From Neptunomonas qingdaonensis (GTDB taxonomy: Bacteria; Pseudomonadota; Gammaproteobacteria; Pseudomonadales; Balneatricaceae), in assembly GCF_900113275.1 (NCBI RefSeq), contig NZ_FOOU01000004.1, forward strand, positions 248,001 to 312,000: DNA of 64,000 bases, read 5' to 3'. Within the stretch, counting starts at the first letter, position 1. Each line of letters starts with the position of its first letter. The position numbers were made by a program, and so were the translations under genes. The notes beneath the pieces are model-generated. The model saw only the letters and a program-made list of their open reading frames with translations, ran no database searches and was not told the origin of the DNA. Shown here one piece after another: positions 10,901-20,957 of this stretch.

Positions 10901-12673
10901 TTAATAAGTACGGACTTTAGGCGGGAACGCTGGAACAGTCTTGGGCGCAAAGTTAACGGCACGCTTACCAACAGTCTTGTCCTGCGGATAGTAAACTGAA
11001 TGACACAACCAGTTTTCATCATCGCGTTCTGTAAAATCATTACGAGCATGTGCACCACGAGATTCAGTACGAACCTCTGCAGCTATCGCTGTAGCCTCAG
11101 CAACTTCCATCAGATTCTGAAGTTCAAGTGCTTCGATACGCGCCGTATTAAAAGCATTACTCTTATCATCAAGATACAGATTATCAGCTTTTTTACGAAT
11201 ATCAGCCAGCAACGCAAGTCCTTTCTGCATGCTTTCACCGTCACGGAAAACACCGAAGTATAGCTGCATTGTCGCCTGCAGTTCTTTGCGAACCGCAGCC
11301 ACATCTGCACCCTCAGTTGATCCATTAAGACGATTCAAACGAGCCATTGCACGTTCAAGATCAGCTGCAGACGCATCCTTAACTTCATAGCCTTCACGCA
11401 TCTGCTTCTCGATCTGAATACCCGCCGCACGACCGAAAACGACCAAATCAAGCAGCGAATTACCACCCAGACGGTTTGCGCCATGAACTGACACACATGC
11501 CACTTCACCACAAGCAAACAGACCTTCGATAACGGTATGGCCACCATCCTTATCGGGAGCCAAAGCCTGACCACCGATATTAGTAGCCACACCGCCCATC
11601 TGATAATGACAAGTCGGCACAACCGGAATAGGCTCTTTAACAGGATCAGCGTGAGCAAACGTTTTAGACAGCTCACAGATACCAGGCAGACGTGAATGAA
11701 GAACCTCTTCACCCAAATGATCAAGCTTCAGATATACGTGATCGCCATCAGGACCACAGCCCCGGCCATCCAGAATTTCAAGAATCATTGAACGCGCGAC
11801 CACATCACGACCCGCAAGGTCTTTTGCGTTTGGCGCATAACGCTCCATGAAGCGCTCACCGTCTTTATTAATCAGGTAACCGCCTTCACCACGACAACCT
11901 TCAGTCACAAGCGTACCTGCGCCTGCGATACCCGTCGGGTGAAACTGCCACATTTCCATGTCCTGCGCAGGTACACCTGCACGCAAGGACATTCCCATAC
12001 CGTCACCGGTATTGATCAATGCGTTAGTAGTAGAAGCAAAAATACGCCCCGCACCACCGGTTGCAAGAACAGTCGCTTTCGCTTTGATATAAACTGTCTC
12101 ACCTGTTTCTATGCAGATAGCGATACAACCGACAACAGCACCATCTTCATTTTTAACCAGATCAACAGCATACCACTCGTTAAGAAAAGTCGTACCTGCT
12201 TTCAGGTTAGCCTGATAAAGAGTATGCAATAAAGCATGCCCTGTACGGTCAGCCGCAGCACAAGTACGTGCAGCCTGAGTCGGATTATCAGGACCCTTAG
12301 ACTGGCCACCGAACGGACGCTGGTAGATACGACCCGTTTCAGTACGAGAGAAAGGCAAACCCATATGATCTAATTCAAACACAGCCTGAGGACCAACAGA
12401 GCACATATACTCAATTGCGTCCTGGTCACCGATATAATCAGATCCCTTAACTGTGTCATACATATGCCAGCGCCAATCGTCATTCGGATCAGCACTTGCG
12501 ATTGCACAGGTAATACCACCCTGAGCAGATACTGTGTGTGAGCGTGTTGGAAACACTTTAGTCACACAAGCAGTATCTAACCCAGACTGTGCCAGCTGCA
12601 GCGCGGCACGCATGCCCGCACCACCACCGCCTACTACAATCGCGTCAAAAGTTAACGTGCGCAGTTCATTCAT
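10901..12673 (-). CDS. sdhA: Succinate dehydrogenase flavoprotein subunit
   Basis: A 590-residue catalytic subunit that oxidises succinate to fumarate. The FAD dinucleotide motif [13 protein letters not shown] lies at residues 13-25, and the histidine that carries FAD covalently is His46 in [11 protein letters not shown]. The substrate-binding and capping region with [21 protein letters not shown] follows in the middle. The C-terminal helical domain is complete (ends FPPKVRTY). Stop of sdhD and start of sdhA are 3 bp apart, so the operon is tightly coupled. Confidence 0.98.
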   Translation of the reverse strand: MNELRTLTFDAIVVGGGGAGMRAALQLAQSGLDTACVTKVFPTRSHTVSAQGGITCAIASADPNDDWRWHMYDTVKGSDYIGDQDAIEYMCSVGPQAVFELDHMGLPFSRTETGRIYQRPFGGQSKGPDNPTQAARTCAAADRTGHALLHTLYQANLKAGTTFLNEWYAVDLVKNEDGAVVGCIAICIETGETVYIKAKATVLATGGAGRIFASTTNALINTGDGMGMSLRAGVPAQDMEMWQFHPTGIAGAGTLVTEGCRGEGGYLINKDGERFMERYAPNAKDLAGRDVVARSMILEILDGRGCGPDGDHVYLKLDHLGEEVLHSRLPGICELSKTFAHADPVKEPIPVVPTCHYQMGGVATNIGGQALAPDKDGGHTVIEGLFACGEVACVSVHGANRLGGNSLLDLVVFGRAAGIQIEKQMREGYEVKDASAADLERAMARLNRLNGSTEGADVAAVRKELQATMQLYFGVFRDGESMQKGLALLADIRKKADNLYLDDKSNAFNTARIEALELQNLMEVAEATAIAAEVRTESRGAHARNDFTERDDENWLCHSVYYPQDKTVGKRAVNFAPKTVPAFPPKVRTY

Positions 12674-12676
12674 CTC

Positions 12677-13024
12677 TTAGACACCCCACAGAATCTGAAT
12701 ACCCCAAACGACGTAAATAAACGTCAACAAACCACATCCAGCCTGAACAACAAAACGAAGCCCAGTAGGTTTAATGTAATCTGTAGTTACCGACCATAAA
12801 CCGATCCAGGCATGTGCAGCCATGGATAGTAAAGCCAGCAGGGTGAAGATGCGCATCGAAGTGCACTCAAATAATGATTTCCACTGCATATAATCCATAT
12901 CTGAATTAAACAGCAGATAACCCATCATGAAGATCGTATAGGCCAGCAATACTACAGCTGTGACTCGCTGGACCATCCAGTCGTATAAGCCACTCCGACC
13001 AAAGCTAGTGATACTTGTTACCAT
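12677..13024 (-). CDS. sdhD: Succinate dehydrogenase membrane anchor subunit
   Basis: A 115-residue protein with three membrane helices (about 18-39, 58-79 and 90-112). His71 in AAHAWIGLWSV and Tyr83 in TTDYIKP are at the positions used for haem contact and quinone binding in E. coli SdhD. It anchors SdhAB and, with SdhC, forms the ubiquinone site. The start overlaps the sdhC stop by 7 bp, as commonly seen for this pair. Confidence 0.93.
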   Translation of the reverse strand: MVTSITSFGRSGLYDWMVQRVTAVVLLAYTIFMMGYLLFNSDMDYMQWKSLFECTSMRIFTLLALLSMAAHAWIGLWSVTTDYIKPTGLRFVVQAGCGLLTFIYVVWGIQILWGV

Positions 13025-13395
13025 ACCCAGACTCCTGCCAGTAGAATTGCGACTGCACCAGCGATCAATGTAGCTTTAGCTGCCATTGTTCCACTCTCCA
13101 ACTCTTCAAGATGTCCGGCATCCATTATCAGATGCTTAACTCCCGCAAGAAGGTGATACAGTAATGCGGATACTAATCCCCATGTAATTAGCCTCGCGAA
13201 GAAGCCCTCTTCTAACATGGTAGTTGCTTCGTTAAAGCCAGCTTCAGATTCGAGAGACATTCCTAATGCATATGTCATAAAGAGTGTGCCAAAAAACAAC
13301 ACAACACCAGTAGCACGATGCAATATGGATGTAATCGCAGGAAGTGGCTGCTTGATAGTTCTTAGGTCTAAATTTACAGGTCTTTTTTTGTTCAC
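13018..13395 (-). CDS. sdhC: Succinate dehydrogenase cytochrome b556 subunit
   Basis: A 125-residue subunit with three membrane helices. It keeps the LDL--IKQPLPAITSILHRATG N-terminal signature (quinone-site Ser/His/Arg region) and the haem ligand His81 in LLYHLLAGVKHLIMD. The first codon is GTG at 13395, chosen because the next residues (NKKRPVNLDLRTI) match the family N-terminus. It is the first gene of sdhCDAB, transcribed away from gltA. Confidence 0.95.
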   Translation of the reverse strand: MNKKRPVNLDLRTIKQPLPAITSILHRATGVVLFFGTLFMTYALGMSLESEAGFNEATTMLEEGFFARLITWGLVSALLYHLLAGVKHLIMDAGHLEELESGTMAAKATLIAGAVAILLAGVWVW

Positions 13396-13822
13396 GGCTC
13401 TTATTCACACTTTGCTGCCCATCAAGGGGCAAGGTTGCTAGGTAGTGTTCAGAGAGTAATTCCTCAGACTAAAGTACGCTCAAACACTTAGCTTACACGT
13501 ACTTCGGAAGGGGATTATAGACAGTTAAAAATCAGAATACAACGCGCCAGGCAAGGCCTTAAGCCTAACGTCTAGTGAGCGTAAATGGTTGTCGTAATTA
13601 CCTTATACAACTAAAAGGGTATTCTGTCCTTGATCTATTATTGGTAAAAATTACCCTCGATTGCTGCAATGCAGAAAAAGCATTTAGTGTCCAGATTGAC
13701 AATCTTGAATCAATCTTTATATTGGGCATATCCCAAGCGGACTAAGACTCTGGATATAACCTTGGATACAATCTATATATCACAGAAGTCTAATATAACG
13801 AATAAAATGATAGGAGCCTATA
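13396..13822. promoter_or_regulatory. Divergent sdhC-gltA control region
   Basis: A 427-bp AT-rich stretch between two divergent operons, the same layout as in enterics and pseudomonads. It must hold the sdhC promoter (leftward) and the gltA promoter (rightward). A good sigma-70 candidate for gltA is described separately. Redox and carbon regulators (ArcA, CRP) act on this region in E. coli, but I do not see clear consensus sites here. Confidence 0.6.
13696..13723 (+). promoter_or_regulatory. Candidate sigma-70 promoter of gltA
   Basis: TTGACA at 13696-13701, a 16-bp spacer, and TATATT at 13718-13723. Start of transcription would fall near 13,730, leaving a leader of about 90 nt before the gltA ATG, which has the ribosome site TAGGAG. 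Confidence 0.55.
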
Positions 13823-15100
13823 ATGGCTGATAAAAAAGCACGTTTGACAATCGATGGCGTTGATGAAGTAATTGAACTATCTGTTTATTCCGGCACTCTA
13901 GGGCCTGATGTTATTGACGTACGCCCACTGACAGGCCGAGGTCTGTTCACATATGACCCCGGTTTTGTTTCTACTGCAGCTTGTGAGTCCAGCATTACTT
14001 ATATCGACGGTGATCAAGGCATCTTGTTACATCGTGGTTATCCGATAGAACAACTTGCCAAACACTCCGATTACCTGGAAACGTGTTATTTGCTCTTAAA
14101 TGGCGAGTTACCCACTGCAGAACAGAAAGAACAATTTGTAAATACCATTAAAAATCACACCATGGTTCATCAACAAATGACCCATTTTTTCAATGGTTTC
14201 CGACGTGATGCTCATCCAATGGCCATCATGGTGGCGGTTGTCGGCGCGCTATCTGCCTTTTATCATGACTCACTTGATATTGATGATCCGCACCACCGTG
14301 AGGTATGCGCATATCGTCTGATTGCAAAAATGCCTACGATTGCTGCTATGTGTTACAAGTACAGCATTGGCCAGCCATTTCAGTACCCACAAAACGATCT
14401 GAACTATGCAGACAACTTCCTGCATATGATGTTTGGCACACCTTGCGCTACTTACGTACCTAATCCAATTCTTTCCAAAGCTATGGATCGCATCTTCCTG
14501 TTGCACGCCGATCATGAGCAAAACGCATCAACCTCTACTGTACGTCTTGCTGGTTCATCAGGTGCCAACCCATTTGCCTGTATTGCATCCGGTGTTGCTG
14601 CACTTTGGGGGCCTGCTCACGGTGGTGCTAACGAAGCTGTATTACAGATGCTGGAAGAGATCGGCGATGAAGCAAACATCCCTGAGTTCATCCAGCGCGC
14701 TAAAGATCCAGATGATGACTTCCGTCTGATGGGCTTCGGACATCGTGTTTATCGCAACTTTGACCCTCGCGCCAAAGTGATGAAACAGGCTTGTGATGAA
14801 GTTCTTGCGGAACTAGGCATTGAAAACGATCCTCTACTGAAAATTGCTAAACGCCTTGAGCAGATTGCCTTGGAAGATGAGTATTTCGTACAGCGTAAAC
14901 TGTATCCGAACGTCGATTTCTACTCAGGTATTATTCTCAAAGCTATTGGCATTCCAACCAACATGTTTACTGTAATCTTCGCCTTGTCTCGTACAATCGG
15001 CTGGATTTCTCATTGGAGCGAATTCCACAGCAGCCCGAATAAAATTGGTCGCCCTCGCCAGCTTTACACGGGTCAAAAACAACGCGATTATCCAGAATAA
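13823..15100 (+). CDS. gltA: Type II citrate synthase
   Basis: A 425-residue citrate synthase that condenses acetyl-CoA and oxaloacetate, the entry reaction of the cycle. The catalytic triad is visible as His266 (WGPAHGGAN), His307 (GFGHRVYRN) and Asp365 (NVDFYSG). The long N-terminal domain with C-rich segments ([14 protein letters not shown]) is the NADH-sensitive hexameric type II form of gammaproteobacteria. A ribosome site TAGGAG stands seven bases before ATG. It is monocistronic, ended by a hairpin with an eight-T tail, and diverges from sdhCDAB. Confidence 0.98.
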   Translation: MADKKARLTIDGVDEVIELSVYSGTLGPDVIDVRPLTGRGLFTYDPGFVSTAACESSITYIDGDQGILLHRGYPIEQLAKHSDYLETCYLLLNGELPTAEQKEQFVNTIKNHTMVHQQMTHFFNGFRRDAHPMAIMVAVVGALSAFYHDSLDIDDPHHREVCAYRLIAKMPTIAAMCYKYSIGQPFQYPQNDLNYADNFLHMMFGTPCATYVPNPILSKAMDRIFLLHADHEQNASTSTVRLAGSSGANPFACIASGVAALWGPAHGGANEAVLQMLEEIGDEANIPEFIQRAKDPDDDFRLMGFGHRVYRNFDPRAKVMKQACDEVLAELGIENDPLLKIAKRLEQIALEDEYFVQRKLYPNVDFYSGIILKAIGIPTNMFTVIFALSRTIGWISHWSEFHSSPNKIGRPRQLYTGQKQRDYPE

Positions 15101-15117
15101 TAGCCACACCTATAAAG

Positions 15118-15144
15118 AAACCCGCTTAAAGGCGGGTTTTTTTT
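15118..15144 (+). terminator. Rho-independent terminator of gltA
   Basis: AAACCCGC / GCGGGTTT stem with a short loop followed by a long T-run, 17 bp after the gltA stop. Confidence 0.93.
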
Positions 15145-15188
15145 ACTTACTTTTTATACTTAGTTAAAGATAATTTAACTAATAATAT

Positions 15189-15962
15189 CTAATCAGCATC
15201 TCGCCAATTTATCTCTATTGCTGTCGCCGATCCTACCACCACATACTCCAAACTTGGTGGAATAATGGCAATTGAGGGTGATATTTGCACCCGACCTCCC
15301 ATAATTTCAGCTTGCAGCTGCGGCATGAGTGGTACTTTAGTCGGATCAGCGTACCCATCAGGCCACAATGGCCAACTGGTTTCAGGGTCATATTTATCAT
15401 TGGCGCCCAAGGTATGCAGCAACTCATGTGCAGCAATCAAATTGTTCTGACCTTGATATTCTGCATCCGCATAACCGTTCACCAAGCCGATCAAACCTTT
15501 TTGCAACCCCAGAGAATGTCGTAACAACTGCTGGTTATTGGGAGAAAAAAATCGCATGTATATTTTGATATCCGGATCAGGCCCACCCCAGTTATCCTGG
15601 CGCCATGACCAATAGCGCATCTGCAAACTCCAGACAATATTATCAAACAAACTCGGATTATCTGGTGGTTCTGGAGGATGATTATTCAGTTGAGGAGCCA
15701 GCATCACTTCAACAGGTCTTTCAATTGCGACCTGATAACGGCGCGCCTCTTTGATAAAAAAAGACTCAATATCATCAAAATCTGTCTCTTTTAACGTATC
15801 GATATAGCCTTGCGTATCCTCCCGCCCATCGGCATTAAGCGGATAAACGACTACCCACAGCGACTTATCCCAATCCGTTGTACGGATTTTTGATAACAAT
15901 GTATTGAGACTTACCACCAGCAGCAAAATAACCAACAACACCAAGCGGATTGTTTTGTACAT
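15189..15962 (-). CDS. Membrane-anchored protein with HExxH zinc-protease motif
   Basis: A 257-residue protein of unrecognised family. The N-terminus is a single hydrophobic segment (about 7-24) that would be an uncleaved anchor or signal peptide, with the remainder in the periplasm. Near residue 179 it carries AAHELLHTLGANDKYD, which matches the HExxHxxG/N zinc-binding motif of metzincin-like metallopeptidases, with a downstream Asp/Tyr instead of the third His of classical metzincins. Metal-dependent proteolysis is inferred from this motif only. It sits 45 bp downstream of yqaA on the same strand and may be cotranscribed with recQ-yqaA. Confidence 0.65.
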   Translation of the reverse strand: MYKTIRLVLLVILLLVVSLNTLLSKIRTTDWDKSLWVVVYPLNADGREDTQGYIDTLKETDFDDIESFFIKEARRYQVAIERPVEVMLAPQLNNHPPEPPDNPSLFDNIVWSLQMRYWSWRQDNWGGPDPDIKIYMRFFSPNNQQLLRHSLGLQKGLIGLVNGYADAEYQGQNNLIAAHELLHTLGANDKYDPETSWPLWPDGYADPTKVPLMPQLQAEIMGGRVQISPSIAIIPPSLEYVVVGSATAIEINWRDAD

Positions 15963-16007
15963 TTCTTATACCTTTTCACGTGCCTGGTACGCTGCTGCTA
16001 TTTTCTG

Positions 16008-16424
16008 CTACACAAACAAACCTGCGACCAGCATGTAGCGAATGGCCTTACCAAGAGCAATAAACACAATACCTGTAACGACATTTAATTTAAGCCAGCC
16101 GGCGACAAAACAAAGCGGATCACCGACGACGGGTAACCAAGACAACAACAGCACACTAGTGCCTGCCTTTTCAACCCAGCGCCTGGCTCGCTGGTGCTTT
16201 TCTTTATTCAACAAGCGCAGCGGGTAACGCATCGCCACCAGCCAGCCCAAACCGAACGTAATAACACCGCCCAGCGTATTACCCAGGGTTGCCACACCAA
16301 TCAATAACCACACTGAAATTTCAGCATCAGTCACCAACCAGGCAAGATATGCCTCCGAGCCCCCTGGTAATAATGTAGAAGAGATCAGACTACTGAAAAA
16401 CAAGCTGAAGAGCTCGGCCTCCAC
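16008..16424 (-). CDS. yqaA: YqaA-family (SNARE-associated/DedA-like) membrane protein
   Basis: A roughly 138-residue membrane protein with the DedA/VTT-type signature: SSTLLPGGSEAYLAW near the N-terminus and LLLSWLPVVGDPLCFVAGWLKLN with the conserved GDP in the middle. E. coli YqaA begins a few residues before LFSLF and TLLPG, which supports the GTG start at 16424 ([13 protein letters not shown]) over the upstream in-frame ATG at 16451. That GTG shares its first G with the recQ TAG stop (TAGTG), a translational-coupling arrangement. Function in lipid or membrane homeostasis is inferred from the family. Confidence 0.8.
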   Translation of the reverse strand: MEAELFSLFFSSLISSTLLPGGSEAYLAWLVTDAEISVWLLIGVATLGNTLGGVITFGLGWLVAMRYPLRLLNKEKHQRARRWVEKAGTSVLLLSWLPVVGDPLCFVAGWLKLNVVTGIVFIALGKAIRYMLVAGLFV

Positions 16425-18544
16425 TAGCGCTCCAACCCCTGACGAACACAACTCAGCACACCAATTTCATACACACCTGCAAGCGCCTCATAGACGGGCT
16501 TCAAAGCTTGTCCAAAACGTTGCTGGCAATCAAGAATCACCTGTTGAATATGCTGTAACTCTGCGGCAGGTAACTCCACGACCTCCTCGACGCTTAATTC
16601 ACCGGCACCAATACCGGCAGCCAAATGGATATAGATGACTTTTACTGAGAGCTTTTGCATTTTAGCTACCTGTTCAATAGTCATACCCGCTTTAAATAAG
16701 GCGACCGATTCCTGTCCCTGAAGGTTTTTACTCTGATCAACAGAGGGTTGCTGACAAATAACCTCTAAAAATGCTTCACCATAAAGCTCCAGCTTGCGCT
16801 CACCCACTCCGCTGATTTTATGCAGCTGATGACTGGTTGCCGGGCGGTACATCACCATTTCCATCAGTGTTGCATCATGAAAGATCACATAAGGAGGGAC
16901 ATCCTGCTCATCCGCCAAACGTTTACGCAACTGCTTTAATTGCTCCCAGAGCTGACGATCAACCGCATCCAACTGATTCTGAGGGGTTTTGTTCTTCTGA
17001 TAACCACTACTACGCTCACGCTTATCTTCCCGGAGCAATAAGGTCTCTTCACCTTTGAGTAAAGACCGGCAGCGGTCACTCAGATGCAGCACTCCATAGC
17101 CATCAGGATCAACACTCAGATACCCCCTCGCTACCAACTGTCGAAACACAGAGCGCCATTGATTACGGTTTAGCCCAACGCCAATACCCCAGGTCGAAAC
17201 CTTTTCATGATTCTCCGCTTTAACCTTATCGGTCAGATTACCCAGCAAAACATCGATGACATGATTCACGCCATAGCGTTGTCCTGTGCGGTACACAGAG
17301 GACAACGCCTTTCGTGCAGCGTCGGTACCATCCCACTGAGGCACCGGTTCAAGACAGGTATCACAGTTGCCACACGGAGGATGATCATGCTCACCAAAAT
17401 ACCCCAGCAACACCTGTCGACGGCAACTGGTAATTTCACAAAAGCCTAACATCGCTTCAAGCTTCTGACGCTCTATTTGCTTAAATTGCTCTGCCGCCTG
17501 CGAGCCTTCGAGCATTTGCCGTAAAAAAATCACATCCTGCAAACCATAAACCATCCAGGCATCAGCGGGCAGACCATCACGCCCTCCTCTACCGGTTTCC
17601 TGATAATAGGCTTCAATGCTTTTTGGCAGATCAAGATGTGCGACAAATCGCACATTGGGTTTATCAATCCCCATGCCAAATGCAATGGTTGCTACCACAA
17701 TAATCGATTCTTCAGTCAGGAAGCGGTGTTGATTGTGGCGTCGTAAATCAGTCGACAACCCGGCATGATAAGGCAATGCGTTAAAACCACGTTCCGCCAA
17801 CCACCCGGCCGTTTCCTCTACACTTTTACGTGATAGGCAATAAACAATACCAGCATCATTGGGGTGCTCTTGCTTTAAAAAAGACAATAGTTGTTCACGG
17901 GCGCGGTTTTTTTGGCTAATCCGGTAGCGGATATTAGGACGGTCAAAGCCCTGAATAAATCTACACGCATCACGTAGCCCTAACCGGTCAACAATTTCTT
18001 GCTGAGTGCGGGCATCAGCAGTGGCGGTGAGCGCGATACGCGGCACATCTGGAAAATAATCCGTCAGCGACGCTAACTTTAAATATTCAGGTCTGAAATC
18101 ATGCCCCCACTGGGAGACACAGTGAGCTTCATCGATCGCAAAAAGTGAAATATTACATTGCTGCAGTAACGCCAGCGTTTTAGGTTGCACTAAGCGCTCT
18201 GGCGCAATATAAAGCAGATCCAGTTGCCCATTTAAAAGCGCCTGCTCTACTTCTGTTTGAATAACATAATCTAAGGATGAGTTAAGACAGGCGACCCTGA
18301 CACCGAGCTGTGATAGCGCGGTGACCTGATCGTACATTAAAGCAATTAAGGGAGAAACAACCAGCGCAGTGCCCTGGCGCAGCAAAGCGGGTAGCTGATA
18401 ACAAAGCGATTTACCGCCGCCTGTCGGCATAATAACCAGTACATCACGGTTATCCAGCACGCTCTGAATCACCTCTTCCTGAGGCTCGCGGAACTGGTCA
18501 TAACCAAAGACTTCTTTTAATACATGCAGAGTTTGATTCGTCAT
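16424..18544 (-). CDS. recQ: ATP-dependent DNA helicase RecQ
   Basis: A 3'-5' superfamily 2 helicase that acts in recombinational repair. From the ATG at 18544 ([19 protein letters not shown], the family N-terminus) it is 706 residues; an earlier in-frame ATG at 18592 adds 16 non-conserved residues. Visible in order: Walker [12 protein letters not shown] (residues 41-46 for TGGGKS), DEAH box with aromatic loop ([19 protein letters not shown]), motif [12 protein letters not shown], the four-cysteine zinc site (CR...CGNCDTC), RQC winged helix, an HRDC domain around 510-585, and an extra C-terminal helix-turn-helix segment resembling HTH_40. This tail makes it about 100 residues longer than E. 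coli RecQ. Confidence 0.95.
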   Translation of the reverse strand: MTNQTLHVLKEVFGYDQFREPQEEVIQSVLDNRDVLVIMPTGGGKSLCYQLPALLRQGTALVVSPLIALMYDQVTALSQLGVRVACLNSSLDYVIQTEVEQALLNGQLDLLYIAPERLVQPKTLALLQQCNISLFAIDEAHCVSQWGHDFRPEYLKLASLTDYFPDVPRIALTATADARTQQEIVDRLGLRDACRFIQGFDRPNIRYRISQKNRAREQLLSFLKQEHPNDAGIVYCLSRKSVEETAGWLAERGFNALPYHAGLSTDLRRHNQHRFLTEESIIVVATIAFGMGIDKPNVRFVAHLDLPKSIEAYYQETGRGGRDGLPADAWMVYGLQDVIFLRQMLEGSQAAEQFKQIERQKLEAMLGFCEITSCRRQVLLGYFGEHDHPPCGNCDTCLEPVPQWDGTDAARKALSSVYRTGQRYGVNHVIDVLLGNLTDKVKAENHEKVSTWGIGVGLNRNQWRSVFRQLVARGYLSVDPDGYGVLHLSDRCRSLLKGEETLLLREDKRERSSGYQKNKTPQNQLDAVDRQLWEQLKQLRKRLADEQDVPPYVIFHDATLMEMVMYRPATSHQLHKISGVGERKLELYGEAFLEVICQQPSVDQSKNLQGQESVALFKAGMTIEQVAKMQKLSVKVIYIHLAAGIGAGELSVEEVVELPAAELQHIQQVILDCQQRFGQALKPVYEALAGVYEIGVLSCVRQGLER

Positions 18545-18653
18545 CCTGCAATTATCCGGAAAGGCTATACCACTGTCACCCCAAATTATCACTGACTACG
18601 CTTTCTTCTCGGAGTAGAATAGCGCAAACCGCCTTTTTTCAGGAAAACCAAAC

Positions 18654-19241
18654 ATGCAAAGTAGAACCAATAGTGCTCCGTTATCCGATGATGAACTTGA
18701 TCGTCTGGAAACTTTTATTTTTTCAGATGTCGTGTCAGAAGATTCTCTTGATCTTATCGGAATACATGGCTTCCTGTGTGCGCTTAATATCAGCCCTGTT
18801 CCTGCCGATGAAGAAGAGTGGATGGACGTATTGTTCGACGGTAAGCCCAATTGGATCTCCCCTGAGCAGGAAGCAGAAATAACCTCAATGCTGAATCGCT
18901 GGAAAGGTTCAATCTACAGTGACCTGAGCAATGACCGTGAACTTGGCATGCCTTGTGAGCTAACCCTTGAAACCAAAAATGAAGAATCAGAACTGGAAAT
19001 TTGGGCTCAGGCATTTATGGAAGGCGTCTTCCTCAACGAAGATGAGTGGTTCTCTGAAGGCACAGACAAAGAGGAAGCCGTTGCAGAGTTGATGCTACCG
19101 ATTATGGTTATTTCCAACCTGTTTGACGAAAAAGAGTTCAAAGAGATTCGTAGAAATAAGATAGCAACTGAGCAGATGGCCAATGAAATACCGGATATTC
19201 TGGTTGACCTGTTCCTGCTGTATCACGCACCCGAAAAATAA
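18654..19241 (+). CDS. UPF0149 (YgfB/YecA-like) family protein
   Basis: A 195-residue acidic protein with the all-helical UPF0149 fold. Recognisable segments are LDLIGIHGFLCALNISP near residue 41, WAQAFMEGVFL around residue 118, and a helical C-terminus. It lacks the SEC-C zinc motif found at the end of YecA itself, so it is closest to the short YgfB-type or MchE-like proteins. Biochemical role is not known from sequence. It diverges from recQ, and a terminator-like hairpin lies between it and the convergent alr. Confidence 0.8.
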   Translation: MQSRTNSAPLSDDELDRLETFIFSDVVSEDSLDLIGIHGFLCALNISPVPADEEEWMDVLFDGKPNWISPEQEAEITSMLNRWKGSIYSDLSNDRELGMPCELTLETKNEESELEIWAQAFMEGVFLNEDEWFSEGTDKEEAVAELMLPIMVISNLFDEKEFKEIRRNKIATEQMANEIPDILVDLFLLYHAPEK

Positions 19242-19290
19242 GTTAGAAAACAGCAGACTATCGGACCTAACACTGATCGAATGCTAGCGA

Positions 19291-19326
19291 CAAAAAAAGC
19301 ACCCGCGACTCAAAGCCGGGGGTGCT
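19291..19326 (-). terminator. Terminator for the dadA-ridA-alr operon
   Basis: Stem AGCACCC / GGGTGCT with a GC-rich interior, followed on the minus strand by a run of seven T. It lies about 45 bp after the alr stop. It faces the alr transcript; the plus-strand gene also ends just before it. Confidence 0.75.
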
Positions 19327-19371
19327 GATTAAAATCGAGGCCCGCTCAAATAATCTTCTCAGATAATCCGC

Positions 19372-20448
19372 TCAAATATAGTGTCTAGGCACCCTTTTTG
19401 TTACACCAGTAAACAAAGTATAAGGAATCGTGCCACAATGACGTGCCACTTCATTGATACTCAGCTGACGCCCCCATAATTCAACTTTTGAACCGATCCC
19501 GACTTCAGATAGCCCCGTCAGATCTACTGCACACATATCCATCGAGACACGTCCGATAATCCGTGTTCGCTGACCATTGACGATCACTGGCGTACCCGTT
19601 CCTGCAGAACGCGAATAACCATCCCCATAACCGATAGCAACCGTACCCACGCGAGTAGGCTTATCACATACATAAGACGCCGCATAACCCACTGCCTCAC
19701 CTGCCTGCAGATCGTGAATAGCGATAACCTCGCTTTCCAGCGTCATAGCGGCCACCAACTGATCAGCATTAGCCTGCGCTTCTTCAAAAGGTGACGCGCC
19801 ATACAGCATCAATCCGGGGCGAATCCAGTCCCGATGCAAAGCAGGCCAGGCCAGCGTTGCAGGTGAGTTAGCAATGCTATGAGGTGCAGTGATACCGTCC
19901 GCTGCCTGGTCAAAATAGGCTGCCTGCTGCATGGTATGCGGCTTATCCAGCTCATCAGCACAGGCAAGGTGACTCATCAACACCACATCAGCAACATTAT
20001 CAGATGCCTGTAAACGCTCATATGCCTGACGATAATCTTTAGCATCAAAACCCAAGCGGTGCATACCGGAATCCAGCTTAAGCCACACATTAACCGGCGT
20101 GGCTATTGGCGCCTCTTCCAGCATAGCGATCTGTTCTAAGCGATGAATAGCGGTCCAGAAATTATGCTCTGCAATCAGCAACAGCTCATCTGCTGTGAAA
20201 AACCCTTCCAATAATAGAATAGGTTTTTTTACACCACCTGCGCGTAATTCCAGCGCTTCTTCAATACAGGCGACACCAAACGCCGGAACCTCGTGCTCCA
20301 TGGCTAATGCAACACGTACAGCACCATGCCCATAAGCATCTGCCTTAATCACCGCCACCGCATTTGCATGGGGTGCTAATTTTTTTGCCAAACGATAATT
20401 CTGACTGATCGCTGATACATCAATGATCGCCCGTGTTGCCCGCCCCAT
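19372..20448 (-). CDS. dadX: Alanine racemase, probably the catabolic DadX type
   Basis: A 358-residue PLP enzyme that interconverts L- and D-alanine. The PLP lysine is Lys35 in AVIKADAYGHG, and the second catalytic residue lies in AVGYAASYV (Tyr), followed by AIGYGDGYSR. Normal length, no signal peptide. It lies 32 bp downstream of ridA and in the same direction as dadA, with an Lrp-type regulator diverging, so the context is the dad operon that turns L-alanine into pyruvate. The product may still supply D-alanine for cell wall, and whether another alr exists cannot be seen here. Confidence 0.93.
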   Translation of the reverse strand: MGRATRAIIDVSAISQNYRLAKKLAPHANAVAVIKADAYGHGAVRVALAMEHEVPAFGVACIEEALELRAGGVKKPILLLEGFFTADELLLIAEHNFWTAIHRLEQIAMLEEAPIATPVNVWLKLDSGMHRLGFDAKDYRQAYERLQASDNVADVVLMSHLACADELDKPHTMQQAAYFDQAADGITAPHSIANSPATLAWPALHRDWIRPGLMLYGASPFEEAQANADQLVAAMTLESEVIAIHDLQAGEAVGYAASYVCDKPTRVGTVAIGYGDGYSRSAGTGTPVIVNGQRTRIIGRVSMDMCAVDLTGLSEVGIGSKVELWGRQLSINEVARHCGTIPYTLFTGVTKRVPRHYI

Positions 20449-20480
20449 AGAGAACCCCTTGTGCTTTTATAACGTCAAAT

Positions 20481-20867
20481 TTATTCTGCAATAACCATGA
20501 TTGATTCAACTTCAATATCGGCATCTTTTGGCAATGCTTTCACGGCAAAAGCGGCACGCGCCGGATATGGCTCATTAAAATAACGCGCCATGACTTCATT
20601 AACCTGAGGAAAATATTTCATATCAGACAGGAGAATGGTCAGTTTTACCACATCAGTAAACGAACCACCGGACGCTTCCGTGATCGCTTTCATGTTTTCA
20701 AAAACACGTACAGCCTGTGCTTCAAACGACTCTGTCACCATTTCCATGGTTTCAGGATCCAGCGGGATTTGGCCAGAGATGTAGACAGTATTACCTGCTT
20801 TAACAGCCTGCGAGTATGTACCGATAGCGGCTGGCGCTTTGTCTGTAGAAATGATGCTGCGATTCAT
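20481..20867 (-). CDS. ridA: RidA-family enamine/imine deaminase
   Basis: A 128-residue RidA (YjgF/YER057c) protein. The family hallmarks are present: [23 protein letters not shown] at the N-terminal third and [22 protein letters not shown] with the conserved catalytic Arg near residue 104. RidA hydrolyses reactive 2-aminoacrylate and other imines to ketoacids and ammonia. Its position between dadA and alr fits a role in clearing the imino acid formed by D-amino acid dehydrogenase, which is an inference from context. Confidence 0.92.
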   Translation of the reverse strand: MNRSIISTDKAPAAIGTYSQAVKAGNTVYISGQIPLDPETMEMVTESFEAQAVRVFENMKAITEASGGSFTDVVKLTILLSDMKYFPQVNEVMARYFNEPYPARAAFAVKALPKDADIEVESIMVIAE

Positions 20868-20957
20868 AATAAATTCTCTTCAAAAAAATGATAAAAGGTC
20901 GTTTCACTAAATTCGTTCATGACAAGTGACATAACAATAATGGCTCAGGCACTTTTT

